This document shows, in pieces, positions 1 to 9,012 of a stretch of 64,000 nucleotides of DNA (position 1 is the stretch's first letter; each line of letters begins with the position of its first letter). The notes under the pieces are model-generated. The model ran no database searches. It was not told the origin of the DNA and was given only the letters and a program-made list of their open reading frames with translations. The stretch is from positions 62,001 through 126,000 of the forward strand of contig JAGBIM010000027.1 of the NCBI GenBank assembly GCA_017934975.1. Reading direction: 5' to 3'. This DNA is from Clostridia bacterium. GTDB lineage: Bacteria > Bacillota > Clostridia > Oscillospirales > UBA644. The translations under genes and the position numbers were made by a program.

Positions 1-696
1 AAACAGTACGTCAAGATTCCAGTATTCCTGAGGAACGAAGGCGTCGATCTCCCGTTCGCGGTCCACCACCCAGCGGGTAGCCACCGACTGAACGCGGCCG
101 GCGGAAAGGCCGTATTTTACCTTATGCCACAGGAAGGGGGAGAGCTTGTAGCCTACGATGCGGTCCAGAACGCGGCGGGTCTGTTGGGATGCCACCAGGT
201 CCTTGTCGATCATCCGAGGTTTTTTGACGCCTTCGGTGACGGCCTTACGGGTGATTTCGTTGAAGGTGACGCGGTTTGCCGCCGTTTCGTCCAGCTCCAG
301 CATCTGTGCCAGATGCCACGCGATGGCTTCTCCTTCCCGGTCAGGGTCGGTTGCCAGGAAGACGGCCTTGCTGTTCTTTGCGGCTGCCTTCAGTTCTTTG
401 AGAAGTGCGGCTTTCCCGTCCTTGCGGGGAACGATATATTCGGGGGTAAAGCCGTTTTCAATGTCCACACCCAGACGGGAAGCGGGCAGGTCGCGGATAT
501 GCCCCTTGGAGGACATGACCTCGTATTTGCTGCCCAGATATTTTTTGATGGTCTTGGCCTTGGAGGGAGATTCCACAATCAAGAGGTTTTTGGAGGGTTT
601 TTTTGCGGCGGTCTTTTTTGCGGCAGGCTTTTTCGTTGCCGTCTTTTTAACCGTCTTTTTTGCATTTTCTGCGGTGTTGGTGGATTTGGTTGCCAT
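1..696 (-). CDS. topA: DNA topoisomerase I, N-terminal part (runs off the window)
   Basis: Type IA topoisomerase, which relaxes negative supercoils through a transient 5'-phosphotyrosine break. Only about 231 residues are present because the gene continues past base 1. Residues 2-36 are a Lys/Ala-rich basic tail. The TOPRIM domain follows, with the [13 protein letters not shown] motif (catalytic Glu in IVESP) and the acidic [13 protein letters not shown] motif. Further on, [16 protein letters not shown] is the conserved start of the next domain. The active-site tyrosine lies outside the window. The start is ATG at 696, with AAGGAG eight bases upstream. It is the last visible gene of a leftward operon with dprA, 34 bases away, an order common in Firmicutes. 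The basic N-terminal tail is longer than in many homologues. Confidence 0.95.
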   Translation of the reverse strand, partial: MATKSTNTAENAKKTVKKTATKKPAAKKTAAKKPSKNLLIVESPSKAKTIKKYLGSKYEVMSSKGHIRDLPASRLGVDIENGFTPEYIVPRKDGKAALLKELKAAAKNSKAVFLATDPDREGEAIAWHLAQMLELDETAANRVTFNEITRKAVTEGVKKPRMIDKDLVASQQTRRVLDRIVGYKLSPFLWHKVKYGLSAGRVQSVATRWVVDREREIDAFVPQEYWNLDVLF

Positions 697-730
697 GGAT
701 GTTTCTCCTTTATTTCAGGTCATTATTTAC

Positions 731-1918
731 TTATTTGAGGCGGAACAGAGAGCTGGGGAGAGCTTCTACGTGTCCCGCAAGCTCCAATCCCTGAAGGATC
801 GGTAAAACGCGGTGGAAGGGAATGCCGGTGCGTTGGCTGATTTCGTCGGCCGACAGATTTTCGTCCCCGTGGAAAGCGTTATAGACCGACTCCTCGTCTC
901 CGCAAAGGGATGGCTTTTGCTTTGGGGCGGGAGCGGGGGCTTCTTGTTTCGGTTTCGGCTTCGGGGAGGAGGTTTTTTTCGGGTTTTCCGCCGTTTGTTC
1001 CGACGGTTTTTGGACCGATTCCAGCCAGACCACGGTGGGGGTGATGCGATCTCCGTAAAGGGGCGTGAATTCCCGCATTACGTCGGTGGGGTCGGTGCAG
1101 AACACCGCGCCCTTTTTGATCAGCTCGCCGGTGCCCGTGTTGACGTGGTCGTTGGGTGCGGCGGGAATGGCGAACAGGGTTCGGTTTTGCTCAACGGCAA
1201 AGCGGGCGGTGCTCATGGATCCGCTTTTCGGCGGACACTCCACCACCAGAACGCCGTCGGAAAGGCCGCTGATGATGCGGTTTCGACGGGGAAAATTTCC
1301 GGCGAAGGGAATGGTGCCGGGCGGATATTCGGAGATCAACCCTCCGTGTTCCTTGAGAATATCGTATAACGTTTGGTTCTGCTTCGGATAAACCACGTCC
1401 ACGCCGCAACCCAGCACGGCAAAGGAGGGGTATCCTTTTACCAGAGGCCCTTTGTGTACGTAGGTGTCCACGCCGTTTGCCATGCCGCTGACAATCTGAA
1501 ATCCCGAAAGGGCCAACGAGCAGGAAAAGGTTGCGGCCAGCCCTGCGGCGGCGGTGGAGCATTTGCGGGTGCCCACGATGCCCAGGGTGGGCATCCGTTG
1601 CTCGGGGAGATTCCCGTAATAAAACAACGCGGCGGGCGGATCTTCAATCTCCCGCAGTTTTTCGGGATAAATCGCATCGTGAAAGGCGGCGATCCGAATT
1701 CCTTTGTCCTTGCAGGTCTGCAGAACCTTCATGGCGGGAGCAAGATCCTTGTTGAAAAAGGGTTTTGCGTCCTTTTCGCCCAGCAGAGCGATCAACTCCT
1801 CCTCCGAGGCGTGATAGGCCTTTTCGGGGAGCATGGCACGGAGCAGGGCGCAGGTTTTGCGCGTTCCCGGTTTTCCCGTAAGGAGAAGCCAGAGGGTATA
1901 GAGGGTCTGATCTGCCAT
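731..1918 (-). CDS. dprA: DNA-processing protein DprA (Smf)
   Basis: DprA binds incoming single-stranded DNA and loads RecA during transformation. The 395 residues have the usual three parts: an N-terminal helical region, the Rossmann-like core (GTRKCSTAAAG, IVSGMANGVD, VLGCGVDVVYPKQN, ISEYPPGT, FPRRNRIISGLSD) and a C-terminal winged-helix segment (residues about 335-395) behind a Pro/Lys-rich linker. In many genomes the gene stands beside topA whether or not the strain is competent, so competence should not be inferred from it. The gene upstream starts 21 bases away. AAGGAG lies upstream of the ATG at 1918. Confidence 0.95.
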   Translation of the reverse strand: MADQTLYTLWLLLTGKPGTRKTCALLRAMLPEKAYHASEEELIALLGEKDAKPFFNKDLAPAMKVLQTCKDKGIRIAAFHDAIYPEKLREIEDPPAALFYYGNLPEQRMPTLGIVGTRKCSTAAAGLAATFSCSLALSGFQIVSGMANGVDTYVHKGPLVKGYPSFAVLGCGVDVVYPKQNQTLYDILKEHGGLISEYPPGTIPFAGNFPRRNRIISGLSDGVLVVECPPKSGSMSTARFAVEQNRTLFAIPAAPNDHVNTGTGELIKKGAVFCTDPTDVMREFTPLYGDRITPTVVWLESVQKPSEQTAENPKKTSSPKPKPKQEAPAPAPKQKPSLCGDEESVYNAFHGDENLSADEISQRTGIPFHRVLPILQGLELAGHVEALPSSLFRLK

Positions 1919-1939
1919 GGGGTTCTCCTTTCGTTGCGT

Positions 1940-2677
1940 TTATTTCAGCGCGTAGATCATAATGGACGCGGCGGATGCGGCGTTCAGGGAATTGATGGGG
2001 TTCTGCATGGGGATAAACACCGTTTGATCGGCATTCTTGAGCACTTCGGGGGAAACGCCCTTTCCCTCGCTGCCGATGATGACCGCCCGATTTTCGCCGA
2101 AGGAAATCTCTTCGGGGGGAACGGCGGTGGGATCAAGGGCGGTGGCGAAGACCGAAAAGCCATCGGCTTTCAATTCCTGCAAAAACGCAAGGGGATCCTG
2201 CGTCGATTCAATATGGCAGGACCGAAAAGCCCCTGCGGTGGACATCAGCGTTTTGGGGCTCCAGGGGTTTGCGCATCCGGGGAAGAGCACCACGCCGAAT
2301 CCGAAGGCGTAGGCGGTGCGGATGACCGTGCCCACGTTGCCCGGGTCCTGCACTCCGTCCAGCAAGACCAGCTTGTGGGGGCGTTTCGTGGGGATGCGTC
2401 GGACGGTGCAGGCGATGGTCTGATCGGAGACGGCGGAGCAAAGCTTTTTCATGGCCGCCGCCGAAAGGTAATAGACCGTCCGCTCCTTGGGGAGGGTCTT
2501 CAGAAACGCTTCGTGCTTTTTCGGATCGGAGGTATAGACCTCCAGAACGCAGTCAACGGGCAATTCCTCCACGAAGCGGGTTCCTTCCAGAAAGAAGCAA
2601 TCCGCCGAGGGGGATTTGACCTTCTTGCAGAGCTCCTTTAAGGTGGGATTGTTCACCGATTCGATGACACGGATCAT
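1940..2677 (-). CDS. SPOUT (TrmH/SpoU) family RNA 2'-O-methyltransferase
   Basis: Predicted SAM-dependent ribose methyltransferase of the knotted SPOUT fold, acting on rRNA or tRNA. It has 245 residues. The N-terminal substrate-binding part contains EGTRFVEEL. The three SPOUT motifs follow: LDGVQDPGNVGTVIRTA (motif 1), IIGSEGKGVS (motif 2) and IPMQNPINSLNAASAASI (motif 3, with the conserved Asn that shapes the knot). It resembles RlmB/TrmH relatives such as YsgA, which cannot be separated by eye, so no symbol is given. Its start overlaps the ktrA stop by four bases (ATGA), which implies translational coupling. Confidence 0.9.
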   Translation of the reverse strand: MIRVIESVNNPTLKELCKKVKSPSADCFFLEGTRFVEELPVDCVLEVYTSDPKKHEAFLKTLPKERTVYYLSAAAMKKLCSAVSDQTIACTVRRIPTKRPHKLVLLDGVQDPGNVGTVIRTAYAFGFGVVLFPGCANPWSPKTLMSTAGAFRSCHIESTQDPLAFLQELKADGFSVFATALDPTAVPPEEISFGENRAVIIGSEGKGVSPEVLKNADQTVFIPMQNPINSLNAASAASIMIYALK

Positions 2678-3318
2678 CGCAGGGCCCTCGCGATGTGCTC
2701 CGATTTTCCGATTACCATCAGCGTGTCGTGTTCCGAAAAACGGTAATCGGGGGAGAGATTGGTATCAAGATATTCCGTTCCGGGGTGGCGCAGACCGATG
2801 ACGTTGATGCCGAAGTTGGCCCGTACGCTCAGTTCCCGCAAGGATTTTCCCACCCAGGAGGCGGGAATATTCACCTCCGCAATGGATTGGTCGCCGCTCA
2901 GGGGAATAAAATCCAGCAGGTCGGCAGAGAATTTTCGCGCGATGCGGTCGCCCATATCCACCTCGGGGCAGACCACGTAGTCGGCACCGATGCGGGAAAG
3001 CAGGCGGGAATGCTTTTGATCGTAGGATTGGCAGATAATGTGCTTTGCGCCCATTTCCTTGACCAACGTAGTGACCAGAGCGCTGGTCTGGATGTCTTCG
3101 GAGATGGCCACGATTACGTGGTCGAAATCGGGGACGGACAGCTCTTCCAGAACCTTTTCCTGCAGGCAGTCTCCCTGACGGGCGTCTACCTCGTCGGCGA
3201 TCAGATCCACCTTGCTCATGTCAATATCAATGGCAAGGACCTCTTCGCCCAGACGGACCAGCTTACGGGCGGCCTCCCGTCCGAACTGGCTCAGGCCGAT
3301 AATGAGAAAGGAATGCAT
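2674..3318 (-). CDS. ktrA: Potassium uptake regulatory subunit KtrA/TrkA (RCK)
   Basis: Cytosolic RCK ring subunit that gates the KtrB potassium channel-transporter in response to nucleotides (ATP/ADP, NAD) and, in the RCK_C domain of many Firmicutes, c-di-AMP. The 214 residues match the KtrA length. The Rossmann N-domain begins with FLIIGLSQFGREAARKL and has the acidic VLAIDIDMSK strand end. RCK_C covers roughly residues 135-214. It lies 15 bases downstream of ktrB, so the two are co-transcribed. No riboswitch-sized leader precedes the pair. Confidence 0.93.
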   Translation of the reverse strand: MHSFLIIGLSQFGREAARKLVRLGEEVLAIDIDMSKVDLIADEVDARQGDCLQEKVLEELSVPDFDHVIVAISEDIQTSALVTTLVKEMGAKHIICQSYDQKHSRLLSRIGADYVVCPEVDMGDRIARKFSADLLDFIPLSGDQSIAEVNIPASWVGKSLRELSVRANFGINVIGLRHPGTEYLDTNLSPDYRFSEHDTLMVIGKSEHIARALR

Positions 3319-3333
3319 AAACGAAATCCTCCT

Positions 3334-4701
3334 TTAACCGATGAGAATGTTTCCTTCGGGATAGCGAAGGGAGTTTTGTCGCTTGCGGCGGTCGGTGAGC
3401 AGGGAATAGGAGATGGTCAGCATCCCTACCCGTCCCGCAAACATCAGAACGATCAGAACGATTTTGGAAAACAGGGTCAGCGTGGGGGTGACCGAAAGGG
3501 AAAGCCCCACCGTGGCGAAGGCCGAGGTGCATTCGTAAAGGGCCTCCAAAAACGATACGTCGGGTTCCGCCAGATTGAGCAGAAACGTGCCGATCAGAAT
3601 CAGAAACAGAGGGAAGCACACCAGTGCAAAGGCGCGGTAGACCGTTTCGTGGGAGATGCGGCGCTTCATCAGAGTGGTTTCCTTTTGTCCGAAGAGAACC
3701 GATTTGACGGCGGCGGCAAGGACGGCGACGGTGGTGATCTTCACCCCGCCCCCCGTAGAGCCCGAGGATGCGCCGACGAACATCAGAAGCACCGTCAGCA
3801 CCGTGGTGGCCTGGGTCATGGCCGTCAGATCCACCGTGTTCATGCCTGCGGTACGAGGCGATATGGACTGGAAAAACGAGGCCAGAAGTTTATCCCCGAA
3901 GGAAAGGGAACCCAGCGTTGCGGGATTGTCGTATTCCAGGGCGAAAATCGAAAGGGCGCCGAACAGAATCAGAAAGGCGGTTCCGGCAAGGACGGTTTTG
4001 GTGAACAGAGAAAACTTTTTCCAGGATCGTTTCGTATAAAGGTCCTCCCAGACCAAAAAGCCCAAGCCGCCCAAAACGATGAGCACCATGACGGTGAGGT
4101 TTACCACAACGTCTCCCGCATACGCAGTCAGGGAGGAGAAGGGATTTTCCGCGCCCAAAAGATCGAATCCCGCGTTGCAAAAGGCAGAGATCGAAACAAA
4201 CACGCCCTTCCAAAGTCCTTGTCCGAGCCCGAAACGAGGGATGAATCGGGCGGCGAGAAGCAGCGCTCCCGCTCCTTCCAGGGTGAAGGTTCCGATGATC
4301 ACGTGCTTCATTAGCCGAGCGGCGGAATGATAGTCCGAGGTGTTCAGCGATTCGGCGATTTGTTTTCGGTTCGATACGTTCGCTCCCCGCAAAAACAGGA
4401 TCAGCGCCGAGCCCAAGGTCATGAATCCCAATCCTCCCACCTGAATCATGGTCAGAATGACGGCTTGGCCGAAGGTTGACCAATAGGAGGCGGTGTCGTA
4501 GACCACCAGTCCCGTAATGCAGGTGGAGGAGGTTGCGGTGAACAGAGCGTCCCCGAAGGGGGTCCAGGTCCCGTTCCGGGAGGATACGGGCAGAGTCAGC
4601 AGCAGAGCGCCCGCGAGAATGATCAAAAGAAAGCCCACGGTCATCAGCCGATAGAGATTCGGTTTTCTTCGGTTTTTTTCCTTCGGAATCCGGAATTTCA
4701 T
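3334..4701 (-). CDS. ktrB: Potassium transporter KtrB/TrkH
   Basis: Membrane subunit of a Ktr/Trk potassium uptake system, which combines with KtrA. It has about 455 residues with four M1-P-M2 repeats. Selectivity-loop sequences can be read as ATSSTCITGL, SAFCNAGFD, GASSGSTGGG and SAFATVGLSLS, each with the key glycine region. The frame stays open to a TTG at 4722, but AGAGGTG lies ahead of the ATG at 4701 (protein MKFRIPKEK), so that start is chosen. It is the first gene of the leftward operon ktrB-ktrA-methylase-dprA-topA. Confidence 0.92.
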   Translation of the reverse strand: MKFRIPKEKNRRKPNLYRLMTVGFLLIILAGALLLTLPVSSRNGTWTPFGDALFTATSSTCITGLVVYDTASYWSTFGQAVILTMIQVGGLGFMTLGSALILFLRGANVSNRKQIAESLNTSDYHSAARLMKHVIIGTFTLEGAGALLLAARFIPRFGLGQGLWKGVFVSISAFCNAGFDLLGAENPFSSLTAYAGDVVVNLTVMVLIVLGGLGFLVWEDLYTKRSWKKFSLFTKTVLAGTAFLILFGALSIFALEYDNPATLGSLSFGDKLLASFFQSISPRTAGMNTVDLTAMTQATTVLTVLLMFVGASSGSTGGGVKITTVAVLAAAVKSVLFGQKETTLMKRRISHETVYRAFALVCFPLFLILIGTFLLNLAEPDVSFLEALYECTSAFATVGLSLSVTPTLTLFSKIVLIVLMFAGRVGMLTISYSLLTDRRKRQNSLRYPEGNILIG

Positions 4702-4737
4702 TCCCCTTGCACCTCTTTCCAAAAAATTAACTACTAT

Positions 4738-4766
4738 ATAATAGCATTATTTTCCCCATCTGTCAA
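4738..4766 (-). promoter_or_regulatory. Promoter of the ktrB operon
   Basis: On the minus strand TTGACA (4761-4766) and TATTAT (4738-4743) are separated by 17 bases. The 5' leader is about 30 bases, too short for the c-di-AMP riboswitch that often precedes ktr genes in Firmicutes. Confidence 0.75.
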
Positions 4767-4964
4767 GACCTTATTTTTTATCCCGCAAAATCTTACGCGA
4801 ATTTTGCAATTACGCAACAGTCTGTTTGCGAAAAAGTCGGAGATTTTTCCCGATTTCCCCCGAAGACAGGATGCAGTTTTTTTTATTGTGACATTTGCGT
4901 CAAAAAAATGTGCGATTATTATGGTAGAATAGACCATATGCCTTTGGCATGAGGGAGGTTTGTC

Positions 4965-6134
4965 ATGGTACAAATCAAAGAAGTGAAAACGAAAGGGGAT
5001 CTGCGCCGCTTTGCGGACTATCCCAACCGTCTTTACGGGGACGTGAAGGCTTTTGTTCCGCCCCTGTTGTCCGACGATCTGGCCGACTGGGATCGGAAGA
5101 AAAATCCCGCCTTTGAGTATTGCGACGCCAAGTGTTGGCTGGCTTATCGGGACGGGGAAATCGTCGGGCGCATCGGAGCCATTCTCAGCCGCAAGGCCAA
5201 CGAGAAGTGGGGAACCTCCCGTATGCGGTTTACGCAGGTGGATTTTATCGACGATCCCGAGGTGTCCGAGGCCTTGTTCGCTACCGTAGAAGAATACGCG
5301 CGTGCGTGCGGGTGCGATCAGGTGCACGGTCCTTTGGGGTTCACGGACCTGGATCGGGAAGGCCTTCTGGTGGAGGGCTTTGACCGCCGCAATATGTTCA
5401 TTACCTACTACAACGCCCCTTATTATAACGATCATCTTACCCGTCTGGGCTACGCCAAGGACGTGGACTGGATCGAATTTTACATCACCGTTCCCGAGGA
5501 GGACGCTCCTGCCATTCAGCGGGTGAAAAAGGTTGCCAAATACGTAACCCGCAACGGAAAATATCGGGTGGTGCAGGTGCGCAGCCGCAAGGATTACGGC
5601 CCGTATATCCGAAAGGTTTTCAATCTGGTCAACGAGGCCTACGCCCATCTTTACGGCACGGTGGATCTGTCCGAAAAGCAGATTGTCCGTTATGCGGATA
5701 AATTTATTCCCATGGTGGACCCGGAATACGTCTGCTTCGTGGAGGACGACCGAGGCGAGCTTGTGGCCTTCGGAATCACGGCTCCCTCCCTTGCTGACGC
5801 CTTCAAGAAATGCAGGGGACGCCTTTTCCCCTTCGGATGGATGGGTGTGCTGAAGGCCTTGAAGAAGAACGATGCCGCCGATCTGTTTTTGATCGCCGTC
5901 CGCCCCGACCTGCAGGGAAAAGGGCTGAACGCGGTGATTTTGGACTATCTCTACGGGCTTTACCGCAAAAACGGCATCCGCGTCATCGAAACGGGCCCCC
6001 AGCTGGAGACCAATCAAAAGGTGCAGAGCCAATGGGACGGCTTCGATAAGGAATTGCACAAGCGTCGCCGCTGCTATATCAAAGACCTGCAGCCCGTCGC
6101 GCAAAAAACCGAAAAGGAACCGGCAACGGTGTGA
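4965..6134 (+). CDS. GNAT-like N-acetyltransferase family protein (YghO-like), substrate unknown
   Basis: A 389-residue soluble protein of unknown role. The N-terminal third (VQIKEVKTKGDLRRFADYP, PPLLSDDLADWDRKKNP) and a C-terminal acyltransferase-like segment (LIAVRPDLQGKGLNAVILDYL, then ETGPQLETNQKVQSQW) match what I recall of large two-lobed GNAT relatives in many anaerobes. QGKG is the likely acetyl-CoA pyrophosphate loop. GAGGGAGG stands ahead of the ATG at 4965. It appears monocistronic, because a terminator follows at 6145. The fold assignment is reasonable, but no substrate can be proposed. Confidence 0.7.
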   Translation: MVQIKEVKTKGDLRRFADYPNRLYGDVKAFVPPLLSDDLADWDRKKNPAFEYCDAKCWLAYRDGEIVGRIGAILSRKANEKWGTSRMRFTQVDFIDDPEVSEALFATVEEYARACGCDQVHGPLGFTDLDREGLLVEGFDRRNMFITYYNAPYYNDHLTRLGYAKDVDWIEFYITVPEEDAPAIQRVKKVAKYVTRNGKYRVVQVRSRKDYGPYIRKVFNLVNEAYAHLYGTVDLSEKQIVRYADKFIPMVDPEYVCFVEDDRGELVAFGITAPSLADAFKKCRGRLFPFGWMGVLKALKKNDAADLFLIAVRPDLQGKGLNAVILDYLYGLYRKNGIRVIETGPQLETNQKVQSQWDGFDKELHKRRRCYIKDLQPVAQKTEKEPATV

Positions 6135-6144
6135 AATAAAAAAT

Positions 6145-6178
6145 AAGATCGGAGAGCAAAACGCTTTCCGATCTTTTT
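6145..6178 (+). terminator. Rho-independent terminator after the GNAT-like gene
   Basis: The arms AAGATCGGAGAGC and GCTTTCCGATCTT (one G-U pair) close a five-base loop and run into a T tract. Confidence 0.85.
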
Positions 6179-6237
6179 ATGTCCGTTTTATGGGACTCTT
6201 CTTTTGGTATGATAGAATTACGAAAGGAGGGATTTCC

Positions 6238-6699
6238 ATGAAATTTGAAATCGTGCAGACCCCGCTTTTGTCTCTTTCGGCGGAGGCGGTGGTGAATCGG
6301 GCCAATATTGGCCTGCAATACGCATCGGGACTGTGCGGAGAAATCTTCGACGCCGCAGGAAAAATCCCCCTGCAACGGGCCTTGTGTGCCATCGGGACCT
6401 GCTCCGTGGGCCACGCGGTGGTGACCTCGGGGTTCTCCCTTCCCTCCCGCTTTATCATTCACGCGGTGCCCCCCTGCTGGTGCGGCGGAAAACACGGGGA
6501 GGACAAAATCCTCGCCCAATGCTATCGCAACGTGCTCGCCCTTGCAGAGCGGCTGAAGGTGCACTCTCTTGCTCTTCCGTTGCTTTCCCGGGATCGGTTC
6601 GGATATCCCGAGGAACTGGATTTGCAGATCGCAAAGCAGGAAATCGCCGCCTATCCCTTTGCGGAGGATATGCAGATCTATCTTTCCCTTGCAGGGTGA
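6238..6699 (+). CDS. Divergent macro-domain protein
   Basis: A 153-residue single-domain protein with the macro-domain layout (ADP-ribose binding or hydrolysis in the family). EAVVNRAN replaces the usual AIVNAAN, IFDAAG follows, and CSVGHAVVTSGFSLPSRFIIHAVPP matches the CPTGEA...YVIHTVGP stretch. LLSRDRFGYP sits where the phosphate-binding STGxxGYP loop is expected. The N-terminal GDIT and the glycine-rich GGGGV loop are not recognisable, so catalytic activity is uncertain. AAAGGAGG lies upstream of the ATG at 6238. The frame extends further upstream without a ribosome-binding site. It has its own terminator. Confidence 0.8.
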   Translation: MKFEIVQTPLLSLSAEAVVNRANIGLQYASGLCGEIFDAAGKIPLQRALCAIGTCSVGHAVVTSGFSLPSRFIIHAVPPCWCGGKHGEDKILAQCYRNVLALAERLKVHSLALPLLSRDRFGYPEELDLQIAKQEIAAYPFAEDMQIYLSLAG

Positions 6700-6717
6700 T
6701 GCAAAAAGTACCGAAAA

Positions 6718-6757
6718 AGGACAGAGAAATTTTACGTTCTCTGTCCTCTTGTTTTTT
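6718..6757. terminator. Bidirectional terminator between the macro-domain gene and metA
   Basis: The arms AGGACAGAGAA (6718-6728) and TTCTCTGTCCT (6737-6747) have T tracts on both strands, so the hairpin can end both converging transcripts. Confidence 0.85.
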
Positions 6758-6761
6758 ACAA

Positions 6762-7679
6762 TCACCCGATGGTGGTAATGTCGTAGGGGGTGGTCTGATA
6801 GACGAAGTAGTTGAGCCAGTTGGAATAGAGCAGGTTTGCGTGGCTCCGCCAACGGACGACGGGATCCTTCGTCGGATCGTCGTCGGGGAAATAGTTCTTG
6901 GGTATGTTGGGGTTGATTCCCGCGTTCAGATCCCGCAGATACTCGTTTTTCAGGGTTTCCGCATCGTATTCCGAATGTCCCGTGATGAAGATCTGCTTCC
7001 CGTTGGGGGTGGTCACCGCGTAGATACCCGCCTCTTGCGAGGAGGCAAGAATTCGCAGGTTCGGCACCTTTTCAATATCCTCCCGTGCCACGGTGGTGTT
7101 GCGGGAATGGGGCACCCAGAATTTATCGTCGAAGCCCCGCAGGAGAATGGAGCGGGGATAGTCCTTGATATGCTCAAAGACCCCCGACATTTTTTCGGGC
7201 AGGGGGATTTTGGGAACGCCGTAGTGATAGTACAACCCCGCCTGGGCCCCCCAACAGATGTGGAAGGTGCTGGTGACGTGGGTTTTGGACCATTCCATGA
7301 TCTCGCACAACTCTTCCCAGTAGTCCACCTCTTCGAAGGGCATATTCTCCACGGGAGCGCCCGTGATGATCATGCCGTCGAATTTCTGATGCTTCACGTC
7401 GTCGAAGTGCTTGTAGAACTCCGCCAGATGGCTGGCGGCGGTATTTTTGGACTGATGGGATTTGGTGTGGATCAGCTCCAGCTCCACCTGCAGAGGCGAG
7501 TTGCCCAAAAGGCGGGAGATCTGGGTCTCCGTGGCGATCTTCGTGGGCATCAGGTTCAGCAGGAGAATCTTGAGAGGACGGATGTCCTGGGTAATGGCGC
7601 GGGTCTCGGTCATGACGAAGATGTTTTCATCCTCCAAAGTTTTGACCGCAGGAAGTTTATTGGGAATGCGAATGGGCAT
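6762..7679 (-). CDS. metA: Homoserine O-acetyltransferase (MetA type)
   Basis: Acylates homoserine in the first committed step of methionine synthesis. The 305 residues are of usual length. The catalytic Cys is residue 142 in [10 protein letters not shown], and the His/Glu pair lies in [11 protein letters not shown]. Residue 111 is Glu (ITGAPVEN). From published work on Bacillus cereus MetA, Glu at this position gives acetyl-CoA rather than succinyl-CoA specificity, so acetyltransferase is inferred. The partner immediately upstream is metY, which uses O-acetylhomoserine and supports this reading. The gap to metY is 21 bases with a GGAGG site. Confidence 0.95.
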   Translation of the reverse strand: MPIRIPNKLPAVKTLEDENIFVMTETRAITQDIRPLKILLLNLMPTKIATETQISRLLGNSPLQVELELIHTKSHQSKNTAASHLAEFYKHFDDVKHQKFDGMIITGAPVENMPFEEVDYWEELCEIMEWSKTHVTSTFHICWGAQAGLYYHYGVPKIPLPEKMSGVFEHIKDYPRSILLRGFDDKFWVPHSRNTTVAREDIEKVPNLRILASSQEAGIYAVTTPNGKQIFITGHSEYDAETLKNEYLRDLNAGINPNIPKNYFPDDDPTKDPVVRWRSHANLLYSNWLNYFVYQTTPYDITTIG

Positions 7680-7700
7680 TTTGTTCCTCCGTAAAAAGGG

Positions 7701-8987
7701 TTAATCAATGGCGTCGAGGGCCTGGGCCAGATCTTCGATGAGATCCTGCGCATCCTCCAGACCGCAGGAATAGCGGACCAGATCGGGGGAGACGCCGGCG
7801 GCCAAAAGCTGTTCGTCGTTCATCTGACGGTGGGTTGCGGACGCGGGATGCAGGCAGCAGGTGCGGGCGTCGGCCACGTGGGTTTCGATAGCGGCGATCT
7901 TCAGATGCTTCATAAAGGCTTCCGCTGCTTTGCGGCCGCCCTTCACGCCGAAGGAGACCACGCCGCAGGTGCCGTCGGGCATATATTTCTTCGCCAGCTC
8001 GTAGTCCACGTCGCCCTCCAATTCGGGGAAGCGGACCCAGGTGATCTTTTCGTGATTCTGCAGGAATTTTGCGACGGCAAGGCCGTTTTCCGCGTGCCGC
8101 TTCATGCGTACGTGCAGGCTTTCCAGACCGAGATTCAACAGGAAGGCGCTCTGGGGAGCGGGGGTTGCACCCAGGTCCCGCATGAGCTGTGCGGTGGCCT
8201 TGGTGATATAGGCGCCGCCCTGACCGAAGCGTTCCGCGTAGGTGATGCCGTGGTAGCTTTCGTCGGGGGTGCACAGGCCGGGATATTTGTCCGCGTGGGC
8301 CATCCAGTCAAATTTTCCGCTGTCCACGATGCATCCGCCCACGGCGGCTCCGTGCCCGTCCATATACTTGGTGGTGGAGTGGGTCACGATGTCTGCCCCC
8401 CATTCAAAGGGACGGCAATGGGCGGGGGTGGCAAAGGTATTGTCGATGATCAGCGGTACTCCGTGGGCGTGGGCGGCGGCGGCAAAGCGCTCGATGTCCA
8501 GGACCCGAAGGGCGGGATTGGCGATGGTTTCCCCGAAAACTGCTTTGGTGTTGGGGCGGAAAGCCTTTTCCAGCTCTTCTTCGGAGCAGTCGGGGGCAAC
8601 GAAGGTAAATTCAATGCCCATCTTGGCCATGGTTACGGCAAAGAGGTTGAAGGTGCCTCCGTAAATGGCCGAGGAGGCCACGATATGGTCTCCCGCCGTG
8701 GCGAGATTGAATACGGCAAAGAAGTTTGCGGACTGACCGGAGCAGGTCAGCATGGCCGCAGAGCCTCCCTCCAGCTCGCAGATCTTGGCCGCCACCGTGT
8801 CGCAGGTGGGGTTCTGCAGGCGGGAATAAAAGTAACCGCTGGCTTCCAGATCAAAAAGCTTGCCCATCTCTTCGCTGGTGGCGTATTTGAAGGTGGTGCT
8901 CTGAATAATGGGGATCTGGCGGGGTTCGCCGTTTCCGGGGGTGTAGCCCCCCTGGACGCACTTGGTGCCGATGCGTTTTTCGTTCAT
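7701..8987 (-). CDS. metY: O-acetylhomoserine sulfhydrylase (MetY)
   Basis: PLP enzyme that makes homocysteine from O-acetylhomoserine and sulfide. It has 428 residues, typical of the MetY branch of the Cys/Met metabolism family. The N-terminal GTKCVQGGYTPGNGEPRQIP and STTFKYATSEEMGKLF are family signatures. The PLP lysine lies in THSTTKYMDGHG, and the aspartate that contacts the cofactor ring is in LIIDNTFATP. It sits between an AEC transporter gene upstream (25 bases) and metA downstream. No S-box or T-box leader precedes the operon. Confidence 0.95.
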   Translation of the reverse strand: MNEKRIGTKCVQGGYTPGNGEPRQIPIIQSTTFKYATSEEMGKLFDLEASGYFYSRLQNPTCDTVAAKICELEGGSAAMLTCSGQSANFFAVFNLATAGDHIVASSAIYGGTFNLFAVTMAKMGIEFTFVAPDCSEEELEKAFRPNTKAVFGETIANPALRVLDIERFAAAAHAHGVPLIIDNTFATPAHCRPFEWGADIVTHSTTKYMDGHGAAVGGCIVDSGKFDWMAHADKYPGLCTPDESYHGITYAERFGQGGAYITKATAQLMRDLGATPAPQSAFLLNLGLESLHVRMKRHAENGLAVAKFLQNHEKITWVRFPELEGDVDYELAKKYMPDGTCGVVSFGVKGGRKAAEAFMKHLKIAAIETHVADARTCCLHPASATHRQMNDEQLLAAGVSPDLVRYSCGLEDAQDLIEDLAQALDAID

Positions 8988-9012
8988 ATTACGTACCTCC
9001 TAAAGGGTAATT

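Noticed and set aside
4702-4766. Possible c-di-AMP riboswitch ahead of ktrB
   Set aside because: The leader from the promoter to the start codon is only about 30 bases, much shorter than that riboswitch.
4880-4964. Promoter for the GNAT-like gene on the plus strand
   Set aside because: TTTGCG and TATTAT can be set 17 bases apart, and TAGAAT lies nearby, but both pairings match the consensus poorly and compete, so no site was listed.
4734-6104. Long open frame (456 codons) on the minus strand
   Set aside because: It runs antisense through the GNAT-like gene, which has a good ribosome-binding site and a coherent family-like sequence. The antisense product has no recognisable motifs.
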